Assembly: GCF_021018895.1 (NCBI RefSeq)
Contig: NC_079384.1
Coordinates: forward strand, 13,369,640 to 13,433,639
Reading direction: 5' to 3'
Source: Seriola aureovittata
Lineage: Eukaryota > Chordata > Actinopteri > Carangiformes > Carangidae
Length of the DNA stretch: 64,000 nucleotides
The notes under the pieces were generated by a model. It ran no database searches and had not been told where the DNA came from. It saw only the letters and a list, made by a program, of their open reading frames with translations. Positions 47,485-59,015 of the stretch are shown here, piece by piece (the first letter of the stretch is position 1; every line of letters begins with the position of its first letter). The translations under genes were made by a program, and so were the position numbers.

Positions 47485-48082
47485 ATGAACGCTTTTGGAC
47501 ACCAACCATCTAACCAGCAGACCAGCCCTATTCAGCACCACAGCGCTCAGGAGCTCCTGGACATGGCCGTGTACTGCGACAACTACGGTGTGTACCAACA
47601 GAACCTCCACCATCATCATCCTCAGAGGCCGCCCACGCACCCCTCTAGCTACGGCCTCGGAGAGTACACGTCTCCGTCCGCGAACCCGTACTTATGGCTG
47701 AACGGACCCAGCATCAACTCCTCTCCTTATCTCCCCGGGAACAACAGCACGTCCTACATTCAGTCTGGATACGGGTCGAACCAGAGGCAGTTTTTACCAC
47801 CTCCCACCGGGTTCGGTGGGGCAGACCTGGGGTGGCTGTCCATATCCAGCCAGCAGGAACTCTTCAAGATGGTCAGACCACCTTACTCCTACTCAGCACT
47901 GATAGCGATGGCCATACAGAACGCCCAAGACAAAAAGTTGACTCTGAGTCAGATCTATCAGTATGTGGCTGACAACTTTCCTTTCTACAAGAAGAGCAAA
48001 GCTGGATGGCAGAATTCAATCCGTCACAATTTATCGCTGAACGACTGTTTCAAAAAAGTGGCCCGGGACGAGGATGACCCCG
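47485..48082 (+). CDS. foxi1: foxi1 exon 1
   Basis: Codes for residues 1-199 plus one base: the His/Pro/Gln-rich N-terminal region and most of the forkhead domain. Donor GGTGAGT at 48083 directly after the DEDDP codons. Confidence 0.95.
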
Positions 48083-48882
48083 GTGAGTCTGGATTATTTT
48101 GACTAAATTAAGTATTATTGTGTGGAGATGTTTTCATTGTCGTGGTGTTGATGCTGCTAGTGTTTTGATTAAACTCTTAAAATGAATGAAACCTCTTGAA
48201 ACAACAAAATCTTCTCAGCTCATTGTCAGTTTGAGTACTTTTTAGAGGAAATTAAATTATAAAGATGAAAACCCACATTAACAGAAAAAATAAAGCTCCA
48301 AATCTGTCCCCCATATATTTAACCCTGGTTTTTTTTGCTCGTCCAGGTAAAGGAAACTACTGGACACTGGACCCCAACTGTGAGAAGATGTTCGACAACG
48401 GCAACTTCAGGCGGAAGAGAAAAAGGAGAGCTGATTTAAGCGGAGCTGACAATACCCCTCTCCCCGTAAAGTCAGAAGACGGCCCACACAAGCTCTCCGA
48501 CACCGCCAGCCTGTTGAGTTCCTCCCCGCCCAGTCTGCACGGATCCCCGGCCTCCACGGAACCTAAGTCGTCTTCGCCGCCTCCCTCCGCGGAGCACAGC
48601 CCATGTTTCAGCAGCTTCGTGTCCAGCGTGAACTCGCTGCTGTCGGGCAGCGGCAGCACCGAAGGCTCCCGGGGCGGGGAGCGGGACTACGGCTCCGGGC
48701 ACCTGGGGGGATTGTCTCAGACCAGAGAGGGCATGTCTGGACTGGGCTCCTACTCGCCCACTTTAATCTCTCCTCTGAACTCTGACAACAACAGAATTAA
48801 TTATTACACATCAGTACAGAGCCTCTCCAACCATTTCAGTGTTAATAACCTAATATACAGCCGGGAAGGAACAGAGGTGTAG
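47485..48882 (+). CDS. foxi1: foxi1: FoxI-class forkhead transcription factor, two exons
   Basis: Nuclear DNA-binding protein. FoxI1 in fish acts as a pioneer-type regulator of otic placode, epidermal ionocyte and pharyngeal arch development. Exon 1 (47485-48082) and exon 2 (48347-48882) join in phase 1, splitting Gly200, to give 377 aa, close to the usual FOXI length. The first in-frame ATG at 47485 has A at -3 and gives [15 protein letters not shown], the expected FoxI1 N-terminus. The forkhead domain spans about residues 131-222. It contains [18 protein letters not shown], the recognition helix with [15 protein letters not shown] (175-189) and GNYWTLDP. A basic nuclear signal, RRKRKRR, follows at 221-227. 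The Ser/Pro-rich C-terminal half ends in the conserved [18 protein letters not shown]. All key residues are intact. By position beside dock1 it could also be called the FOXI2 counterpart; sequence favours teleost foxi1. Confidence 0.95.
48083..48346 (+). other. foxi1: foxi1 intron (264 bases, phase 1)
   Basis: A short GT-AG intron that interrupts the forkhead domain at the Gly before KGNYW, the usual position for FoxI genes. Confidence 0.92.
48347..48882 (+). CDS. foxi1: foxi1 exon 2
   Basis: Acceptor CTCGTCCAG. Encodes the end of the forkhead domain, the RRKRKRR nuclear signal, Ser/Pro-rich blocks and the conserved C-terminal YSREGTEV, with TAG at 48880-48882. Confidence 0.95.
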
Positions 48883-49365
48883 ACTGTCTGTCTGTATCAG
48901 TGCTGGGCTGCTTACAGAAAAATAAGTAATTTATCACTCATTGTTAGCCTTTACATTTCATATGTAGCCTACTGTTATTACTTATTACTCATTAACTGGT
49001 TTGGTAGGCCTATCTGTAAAACCACCACTGGGATTAAACTGGTGTCTTTCACAATAATCCTTCCAAACAGTGAAAAAATATATTTCGGTGTATTAGAAAA
49101 GGAATATAAACTGCCACTGCTCCATTATGGTTTGTTCACACTAGTGCAACAATGTAGCCTCTCCTTGAACTGATGGACTGACTTATTTTTTTCTTACCTA
49201 TTGTAGCTGTTCGGTTGGGCCGACTCTGTCTTAAACGAAGAAGAAAACACATATGTACAGAAATTATTTTCATAAGAAAAACGTGACGTGTATTTTAGGC
49301 TGAACTGTGTTTTGTGTTTTATTTAAACTCATGTCGATGTTTGAATAAAAGTCATTTATTTTAAC
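48883..49365 (+). other. foxi1: foxi1 3'UTR
   Basis: AT-rich, about 480 bases, ending shortly after the AATAAA at 49344. The cleavage point is inferred. Confidence 0.7.
49344..49349 (+). terminator. foxi1: foxi1 poly(A) signal AATAAA
   Basis: Canonical hexamer 462 bases after the stop codon. T-rich sequence follows within 20 bases, as expected for a downstream element. Confidence 0.75.
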
Positions 49366-52300
49366 TCCATTTTCAAGGCTTATGTGTCATTTTCCTGCTC
49401 ATCTTCATGAGTGTTGAATTTAACCAATCAGGGAAATTACAGTCTAAACTGTGTAATATTATATTTAAATTTTCATTTCAAAGATATACTTTATTAATCT
49501 CCCATTTTGCACTTGGCTATGAAAGTAATGTCAGGTCTTTCCTTGATTTTATAAGTTTTATATTCCTAGAATATTCTTATTGAGACTTACTGCAGGGTCA
49601 CACAGTAGTTTCATCAGCTACTTTTGAAATAACTTGAATCTGTAAGAGGTCATTATTTGTTTCCTGTTGTACAGTTTTTGATTCAGATGAAGCACAAAGG
49701 GCCCTTCTGAACACTCCCACCCCCCATTTTTTGTAGATTTTCAAGTTAAATCGGCCGTTTAAAATATTTTGGAGACCCCGCTGTGTTTTCTGTCTCTCTT
49801 CATAGCCCCTGTCAGGCCAGTAAAAAAAACAAGGGCCTTACAAATTTTCAGATTAAATTCTCTTTTGGAATTGTAAGAAAGTGGGAATCAAACCAATAGA
49901 AATGCTTTAGAGCCTGTCAGGAAATCTGAAGTCAAGTGGCTGTAAGCAGTAAAGTGTGTAAGACAGAGACATTTTCCGCTTGTCACTTCCAATAGCCCGA
50001 TTTCAACAAGCAATCAGACCTTTAACTTATTTCCACAAGGTTCAGAAGTTCAGCTTTTTGTCTGGGGCTGGATTTGACTCAGACTGCGCCTGTTTGATAA
50101 CCTGTTTGCTGAATATTCCACCTGTCTCCATCTATTCCCAAAGTCTTGTCACGCAAAACGCTGGCTGTTCCGTGTGTGTCAGTGTGAATCCTGTTAATGG
50201 GATTTGTGTTTTCTTCTTTTTTTTCTTTTTTTTTCCTGTATTGGGAACTACTGTGGAAGAGCATCTGCGGAACAATTGGCGAGAGAGTTCAACGGCATGT
50301 AATGTGCTTCTGTTGTGCTTGCGGCCCAGGGGACACAACAGAAAGCATGCTATTGGGGAGAAAATTTAAATGTTCAAGTGATTTAACACCCGGCTCCTGT
50401 CTTATTTTCAAACAATATGGATACGCACGGAATCAAAGCGTGTAAATAAAAGGAAACACCTCTTAATTGGTTGATAATTGAATTCACTCAGGCGCTCTGT
50501 GGTCTGGAATAAAAGAAAAATTAATTGACAAGACATTCGTGCCCCTTGTTGGAACACAATGGAAGCTGGCAATTCAAGAGATCCCCTCCTGGGCTCAAAT
50601 GAAAATATTGCGATCTGAAGATCTGGGAACAAATTATCTCCCTCAGGCCACATTTTGCTCTATTATCTGTGGAGCAGGGCCACGGATCAGACAAAGAGGA
50701 TTTTTGTCATACAGGAGCAGGTTCTCACAGTAACAAGTTTTCTGTTGAAATCCTCATCACGTCCAGTGAATAGAGTAGAACGCACATTCAGAGGCCTTTT
50801 AGTTCTTATTACTGTCATCTCTTTACAACTCAGTCAACTTTGTCACTCAATGTGGAATTGTCAGGAAACATTAATTCAGTATTATATGAAAAATAATATT
50901 ATATGAAATATATGTGGAAGGTCATTTTTACTCCACTACATTTATTTGACAGCTTGAATCACTTGTTACTTTGCAGATTCAGATATATAATCAACTAATA
51001 AATTATGAATTATTATTGTAGATTAAGCTACTATTAATGATATTATTGTGAAGTGGGTCACTCTGCATAATCAGTGCTTTTAATTTTGGTACTTCAAACA
51101 TATTTTTATGCTAATACTTAAGTACTTTTACGCAAGTTGTTTAGCATCTCTACACTGGTATTGCTATTTTTACTAGCAACCCACTTTTGTTAACAACTTT
51201 TAACTGAAGCTTGCATGCAAGCAAATACATCACACCAGTAAATCTAGCTGCTTTCCAAGTTTCCCCTCTCAGTTCTCAGAAATGTAACGCTCCAGTGCCC
51301 TGTGCCTGAAGGGCACATTTACCCGGTCCACATGAATATCAGTCAGGCCACCATGTCTCTGTGCTACCTGCTTGAGGGCCCCTGCCTCGAGGGCTTAAAG
51401 CCCAGGCCCTGCAGAGTACCTCAGCATAAGGGTGGCCCCGGTCCCCATACATGCCTAGTGGGCTAAACCCATAATGATGGGTTTCAGCCTCAAAGGGTCA
51501 TCCCTCCAAAGGCGAGGTTGGCTCATAATTGAAGGAGCTGGTGTTTCAGAACTGGATTATTTTAATCCTCCTTCTCTTTATGGGAGTAGATACCAACAAG
51601 TCATCCAATGCCAACTATGGAGAACAGGGATGGGTATGTCCTTCATGTGAAGTGAATTTTACTTAATGAATCCAACTGCTACAGAGAGAATGCATAAACA
51701 AATACACAAACAGGGCTGGTCCACTTTTTAGGTTTACTTTCAATTGAAGACAGCACAGATAGAACTACCAGAAAGTTATTAAGAGAAGTTGTCTGTTGAG
51801 ACCTGGATGCTTGTCCACGTTAGCCAGTGAGTGATGTATCACTGCTGGATAGAGTTGCACTCAGCAAAGTGAGAAACTTAACTCCCATTAGCTGTTAAGC
51901 GAGATCTCAACTGATAAATAAGCAACTGCAACAAAACTTGCAACCCTCCCTCGCCTCCCAAAACCTGCTTTTAAAATGTGCAGTGCAGGTATTTGCTGTG
52001 TCATGCCTTGTAGACTTATTTCTGATGATGTAGAGATCTACAAGTAACTGTATGGCAATTTGTTGGTTTGTAAAGCATTCGGGATTTCAAACAAAAAGAT
52101 GTGTCCAGAGCCTAATAATTCTCCACAGCCCATATAACACTACCTTACAGACAAATCTGAGGGGTAATATGAAAAGGGAGACTGTGTGTCTGACCCCAGT
52201 GAAGAACATGATAGCTTGGCCATAGGGGGGCTGATTACAGTCTGGGTCTACCCTGAAATTTCACATCTGTTTGTAGCAGTCAGTGGGCATTATAGGGATA

Positions 52301-55014
52301 ATTTCTTATATTACAGCTCAATCTCTTGAGGAAGTTAAATATTTAAGAGAACAACATGATGACAGCTTCTGGGGAAGCCACTACGAGGCTGTGGGGAGGG
52401 GGAGCACCTCTCTTTGCTGCACTTTAAAAGGATGGTGTGTGCAAATGATAGCTGAGGCGAATGTCTATCAATTGGCATGACCTGATTCGGTTTCATCATT
52501 CCCCTTCCGAGGCCCATAAAAAGCCTAACGTATGGGTCGGTAACGGCATGGGATCCTCGGTCCGGACGAGCAGCCATATGGATTATTTTATACAGAAGAA
52601 GAGGCAGCTCAGTGCAAACTGCTTGGCTGCTGAGAGCATGTGAAAAATGTGCAGACACATGTCATACTCTGTTTTTCTACTTTGTTTTTCTTTCTTCTTT
52701 ATTTTAGATTTTATTCCAATGAAAATTCATATTTGGGAATATTATTTTTCTGTTACTCCTGAATGCTAACATATCTAAGAACATTAGATTCTCACTTATC
52801 AAATTCAAACAAGTTTCTCACAATGCAATTTGTTGTTTTTGTTGTACATATAATTTTCTTTAATCATGTTAAGCTTGATTATCCCTCCATTTTACCAGTG
52901 AAAACAGGTTTGCTTGCACCAGGACTAGAAATTATTGGTGAGCACAGGAAGGGCAGCCACTTCAGAGCCCGTGAGGCTTGCCAACAGAGGAACCTGTGGA
53001 AAGAGTCAAAGAGATACAAGGATTAACGGACTAGAACGAGTCCCAGTAAATCCACAGCCAGGGCCTGTCTTCACATCGCTCTGTCTGGAAAACCTATCCC
53101 CAAAACAATGTAACTTATCCCCCGCTCACTATATTGCTGGAATATATTTTGACAAAGTCTTTGTTCTCACATTAGGGAACTGTAGGCAGATCATCCGTTA
53201 TCCGTGACCTTTGTCATAACAAACCATGGCAGTGGTTTTACACACTGCTGAGAAGCCGGGAAAGAAAGTTCACATCAGCCAGGCTGATGTTTCTAACAAG
53301 TTATGGGTCTTTCTGACTCACTTTAAACAAACCCCCTGTTCAAAAAAATCAAATATGTAAAGAAAATACTCCATTAAGAAAACCTTTTCCCAAATTCTTT
53401 ATCACTATGGATTTTTCTTTTCTAATTATGTTCTCTGATAAAGTCAATACAGTGAAAGGCTTACTCATAAACTCCTCAGTAAATCTGCAGCCATTCATCA
53501 CCTACATGAAATTCCAAACCATGACCTTATGAGAAAAATATCCAGGGTTCACGGAACATCAATTTCTATGTGCAGTGCAGCAGAACAAATATCTGAGTAA
53601 CGGCCAATAAGTAATCATTTTAGCTCGGTTCAGGGACCACTTTAACTCTTGCACATGATAATGGTGCATTTGACCTATCGTGCACGCCAGAACTCACTAT
53701 TGGTGATTACTGCAATATATGAATAAGTTGGAAACACATTTTTTTTAAAAACTGAAAAGTAATTTAAACTTGCATTTTGAAATTAAAGCAACTGAATCAA
53801 ACAGTATTAACATTTCTGTGGGGAAGGGGGGGGGCATGCCTTGTGTTGCTGACAGCTTGCAGTGATACCACCCGGCTAGCAACACCTGCATGCTGTCATT
53901 ACCTGCTCTTCACAGACAGGAAGCGGTGACAGATGACAGAGGAAGTAGCTGCCCAGAGGGAATCCATTTTACCCGCTGCAGCCTGGACTTTTGGTGGCGA
54001 GACGGAAGTGGGGAGATCATTCAGTACTCAGGGTATCCTTAAAATAGCTACCTCTGCACCACTTGTCAGTCGTTGCGAGTAGTTCTAAAGGAAGCTATCT
54101 CTCAGTGTGAGTCTTACATCAGATGAAGTTCCTGTTGTCAAAAGACGCAGCCCACCTGGAGCACTTTTGAAACAGATCTTGATGCACGCTTGTTTCACAG
54201 CATAGAAGTTGCAGAAGTGAATGAGAATTGGTCTTATGTGTTTTTTATGTTGTTTTACCTGCTCCTGTGATGCATAATGCAGCTTCAGTCCTACGTGATG
54301 GTGCATCTGCCCTCAGGAATTCATTGACTGCCCCCCCCCCTTACCAAAACAACACTCCCCCGGCCCCTAATGAGACCCCCTACCTCTTGCCTCTATTATG
54401 AGGGATGCATACCAATATAGAGACAGGAGAGGGGAGACAGACTGAGCCTCAGAGACCTCTGGAGTCCTCCCTAGCCTAAACCATCAAACGCACCCCTCAC
54501 AGAGAGTCAAATAATGGGCCTGATCAACATTTAACCAAGTTTTCCCCCATGTAAGCCGCCGATGATCTGCGGCTGAAGGCTCTAAATGATAGCCTTTCAA
54601 AAGGGACAGACATGCCCCCCTTCCAAACGCTCCTTTTGTGTTCGCCACTAATCTCAGCCTGCACTTCAAGGCTCTGGCTCACTTCTGAGGCAGCTGCTAT
54701 CATCTTAAAGAGAAGGGAAAGAAAGGTTGCACTTTAAAACTGCTTTAATCAAGAAGATGTAATACTATGATAAGCTGATCACCCCCTTAAGCATCTAATT
54801 ATACCATAATCAGTTATTAATATTATTACCATTGATGGCTGTTCTTTTATTGCCTGGAATAATTAACATGCTGAAATTTCTACACAGTATAAAAATACAG
54901 ACTAGGCATTGTTACCTTTTTTTGAAAAACTGTTGGATTCATCTCCTTGTGGAACGCAGGGACTATTTTAGAAATAAAGAGACACCAAATACATGAAAAT
55001 CAGCCTTGTCTTGT
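49366..55014. other. Gene-poor flank downstream of foxi1, first part
   Basis: No gene recognised on either strand. T-rich runs near 50213-50235. GC-richer, less repetitive blocks (e.g. about 52330-52640 and 53860-54060) are places where conserved noncoding elements could sit, but that cannot be shown here. Confidence 0.6.
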
Positions 55015-55035
55015 GCAGCAGCAGCAGCAGCAGCC
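55015..55035 (+). repeat. (GCA)n trinucleotide repeat
   Basis: Seven GCA units. They make short Gln, Ser or Ala runs in chance frames. Confidence 0.85.
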
Positions 55036-57901
55036 CAGGAAACAGAAAGGAGATGCTTATTTGTCAGACAAGTGTTCAAACAAACATCAGCGCACAGCAA
55101 GTGCTGTGTGTTGACTGGTATTGGAGTCTATCAACCCCAAACAGTTTGTGTGTCAACTATAAACACAAGACATGCACCCTGTCTGGGGAAACGGGCTTCC
55201 AGGCTCACTGCTGCTGCAAAGGCTCCCCTGCTCTGAGCTGAGTTCACTCTGCTGCTGTAACTCACGCCGTGTTTTCGTGATAAAAACACAAGTCTGCCGT
55301 GTCGCTCTAACTCATTTAAAGCAGCCTGTTCTCCTTTGTCATGTGATTGCATTCCAGCGCCATGACATAATCCAGGATGCACACACAAGTGCACCCATGC
55401 ATGTTTTCATATATGTGTGTGTGTGTGTGTGTATCCACTCCACCCTTATGCTGACAGCACTGCTCATCCACAGAAGTGTGTTGACATGCCCCCACTTGAC
55501 AAAGAGGCCTTTTTTTATATTCAACATGAGGGTAAATAGGTTTTTACAAGCCTCAGATAATCTGAGACATGCAAAGGCGTAATTAAAACTGCAAAGGAAG
55601 GACTGTATTTGGAAATGGATATGGTATGCTGATCAATGTGAATCACTAGTTCACTCTCATGCCCCTTTTTCTTAACCTGAAACCCTGTAGAAATACTCCA
55701 TCCTTCTGAGATTGCAGTGGATGGAGAGTCACAGTATACATCTTATTAAGGATGTGGACTGCTAATGTTTAAAGGCACTTCTATGGGGAGATAATGCTTT
55801 ATCAGATAGATAAATCTGATAGAAATCTGGTGTTAGTTTAGTAAAATATATGAAAAACCAATATGGAATTTGGCAGTTCTCACAATGTCTCAGTGTCCCT
55901 CTCAGGCTGTGGTTTAAATATCCTTGTTTTTCTAACCCCTACTGTTCTCAGCATGGAGCAGCTTTTTAAACCCTTGTCACTACGACAAGAAAGTGGTGAA
56001 TTGGCTTCTGAATGAAGGTCTGTGGAGGCATAGCCAAGTTTTCTTTAAGTTTTTTTTTTCTCTTCATATTCTTCTGTTCCATGAGCTTAAATGGGCCGTT
56101 AAAGGAATTGTGGGGAGACACACTTTTCTATTTACTTTAAACTGCCAGGGAATAACTCACTGACAGGGACATCAAGACTGATGGGACTCCATCTTCATTA
56201 GGTGGGTCAGGCCTTGACCAGATAGCTTTGTGCGACTGTCAGTGCCCCTCCCTATATAAATTGTATAATAATCCCTTTCATTACACTGAGCTTTCAGGCT
56301 ACCTGATAGAATTCAAAGGGAGGTGTCGCTATCTCTTATCATTATGCTAATGGCGCTTGTGACCAGCAGTTAAATCACAATAGGGGGGGGGGGTGAACAG
56401 CACCTATCAAGCTAGTCTGCCAGTCTAGTGGACGACCCCAGTCAGGGACTTGTCTGTCTGCAGGGTGATGGGCCATGACATGTCCACAGGCCCACAGGGG
56501 ATTCAAACCAGGAGGGGAGAGCCAGCTTGGGACAAATCCTGGAGGGCAAGCCCCCCTGACCTTCATCTGCATACTGGTGGGCAGATCAGAAGGCTCCTCA
56601 AGAGCCATTTGAATATGATTAGACATTAATGGCCTTCACAAATGAGCAGACAGAGGATGCTTTGTGTTGGTCCGTCTCAGGACTCTTCTGGTGTCTGGGC
56701 ATGTGTGGTTGGGTCTTGTAAATCCCCCTTTTGTCCTGTACCTGTCCCTAAGAGTCGACAGGCTTCGCAGTCAGCATTCAGCAGTGTCAAATGTGGACCC
56801 ACGGCAGTGTAGAGAGAATTTGATGAAGGGGGAGTGACAAATGGTTAATTTCCATTCTGTTAAATAAGCCAGGCACACTGCCCTCTGCGTACATGTCAAC
56901 ACTGGGAGCTTGTATGGGTCACACACTAATGATTGAGTTTACAGCTTGGTGCTTTTCTTTCACTGACTGAACAGAAGTAATATTGTAGATTACATCATCT
57001 TCTATCAGTCCTTTTACTTATGAGAAAGAAATTCTCAGAAGGAAAACCTCATAATCACATGTCCCTTTACAATGAACGTTCAGAATGCATCAATCCCTCA
57101 GCATTTATCATTCAATAAAAGAGAGAGCCTGCAGAGTGGATACAAAATAATGACACATGTTGAGCTATGCAGAGGTTGGACTGCTTCTACAATTAGATTA
57201 GGCCATCTTTCCAATAAATATAATGAGGATGAATCATTCATTCATGATGAGAGTTGTGCTGTTTTTGATGATGTGTAATGGTATGAGCGCTGACAGAGTA
57301 ATAGCCCCGGCTCTATTGACTTTTCTCATTACACAGTGGCAGAGGCCTTGTCCAACCACTATATTTAACCACCGCATGGGCAATCATCTCAGCCCTATAT
57401 TACCGGACAGCCTTTAATGAAGAGCACAATCATCAGGCATTTGGGTTTAATGAAAAGAGCCACCTGCTAAAGTGCACAATCAGACATCAGAGACAGGCAA
57501 CCGTTTAAAATGATCCTCAGATGAATCACGCTACTCATGGATGTAATGGATGCAATAATCAAATGTGCTTTAACTGCAGATCCGTGAAAGTGCCACATGT
57601 TTGTTGTCCCACGGTTTTATTTTAAGCTGTGAAAAACCAGTTTGCTTATTTGCAGAGTTTGTAATAAATCAATCAAATATCAGCAGAGAAGAGACAAAGC
57701 CGTATTTCATGTAAGAGGTATTTCTGAGATAATGGTGTCAGTGTAACAGCACGGCGGTGCTCTGGCTCTGGTGTGAACAGAATGATCAAGTGTACAGTGT
57801 TGTTTCTGATTAAAAGCAAAGCTCATGCTGGAGCCGCGGAAGCTGTCAGAGTTTGTGTAGGACAAAAGAAAGTCTGCTCTCACAGACAATGCATCCTTAT
57901 A
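55036..57901. other. Gene-poor flank, nothing recognised
   Basis: A GT microsatellite near 55415-55433 and a G9 run near 56383. No gene supported. Confidence 0.65.
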
Positions 57902-57948
57902 TGGGTTATATGATATGGACTCTGCCAAAGTCCATATCATATAACCCA
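57902..57948. repeat. Perfect 20-bp inverted repeat with 7-nt loop
   Basis: The left arm TGGGTTATATGATATGGACT (57902-57921) and the right arm at 57929-57948 are exact reverse complements, separated by CTGCCAA. Pairing stops at once outside the arms. Its origin is unknown. It is too short to be a complete microRNA precursor. Confidence 0.85.
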
Positions 57949-58750
57949 ACATTTTCCAACAAAGGCCAGTCTACTCACTGATTCTGAAGGGAAAGGTTGT
58001 GTAATGAGGAAATAAATTCCTGATCTAAGTGGAGAGAGGATTCGGAGGATAAATTGAAGTGTTGGCACTGGCTTCACGAAATGTTCATTAGCTGATATTT
58101 CACGTTAACCGGTCTATCTTTCGTTCTCGGGTAAAGATGAAAACTTCTCAGTGTCTTTCAAGTTGTTCTTGTCTCACTTTTCCTCAGCAACAGTTGGAGG
58201 GAAGCATACCTGCAGGTCAGGTCCCACTCTTATTTACAGTCAACAGTAATGATCCATCCTACATGTGGGATGGATTGAGTTTTAAAAAGTGATCACCTGG
58301 ATGGCTAATGGTCATCTTTGCTGACTGCTATAGATGTTCAAAATAGTTTTGCTATTGAGTCCCAGAGTTTTTTACTCAGTTGTTTTAAGGATTATGAACA
58401 TACTGCAGGTCTGTGTTTGGCAGAGATTTAGATTTTGTGAGGAAAAACAATGAGCACCGTACGTCATTAAAATAGTGAGTTTGCTTCTATTTTCCACCGT
58501 TAGTGTCATCTAGGGTTGTTATGGAATATGTCACATGTACCATATCTCACAAGCAGGGAAACAGTGACAGGCAGTAGAACAATCAAATTCAAGTCACTCT
58601 TAATCTACAAAGTTCTGAGTCTGATCATATTGTGTCTTTTATAAAACACAAAAGGTAAAATAGTACATAAAAATATAAGAAGTTATTTAAATAAAAAAAA
58701 AGGTAAGGAATTAGGAGGAAAAATATATATAAAGATCCCATGCAATCAAA
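57949..58750. other. Gene-poor flank, nothing recognised
   Basis: AT-rich with a short poly-A patch near 58692. No gene or named repeat. Confidence 0.65.
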
Positions 58751-59015
58751 GATTAATTGTTTGCTATGTAAAATGTCAGAAAATAGAAATAAAAAAAATC
58801 CTACATGGTGATGAATTTGAATTTCAAATGTCTTTTTTCCTCAGTTTGTTGCCACATAAGACAAAGAAAAGCAGAAAATCGTCACAATTTAGAAGCTGGA
58901 TCTAGATCATGTTTGACATTTTTACTTGAATAATTATCATCAAAATAGTTGCTGATCATTTTTCTGTCAATAGACTAATCAATTAATAGTAATCAAGTAA
59001 TCATTTCAGCTCTGA
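58751..59015 (-). mobile_element. GCTGCAAC-type repeat, reverse orientation (copy 3)
   Basis: Read on the minus strand it begins near CAGAGCTGAAATGATTACTT and continues with AATTGATTAGTCTATTGACA. It keeps the order of copy 1 but is diverged, and the far end is missing. Confidence 0.55.

Noticed and set aside
48357..48702. Minus-strand open frames of 76-100 codons inside foxi1 exon 2
   Set aside because: They lie antisense to a GC-rich, serine-coding exon, which is a common cause of spurious reverse frames.
57902..57948. microRNA precursor
   Set aside because: The stem is only 20 bp with a 7-base loop and does not extend, which is shorter than a normal pre-miRNA.
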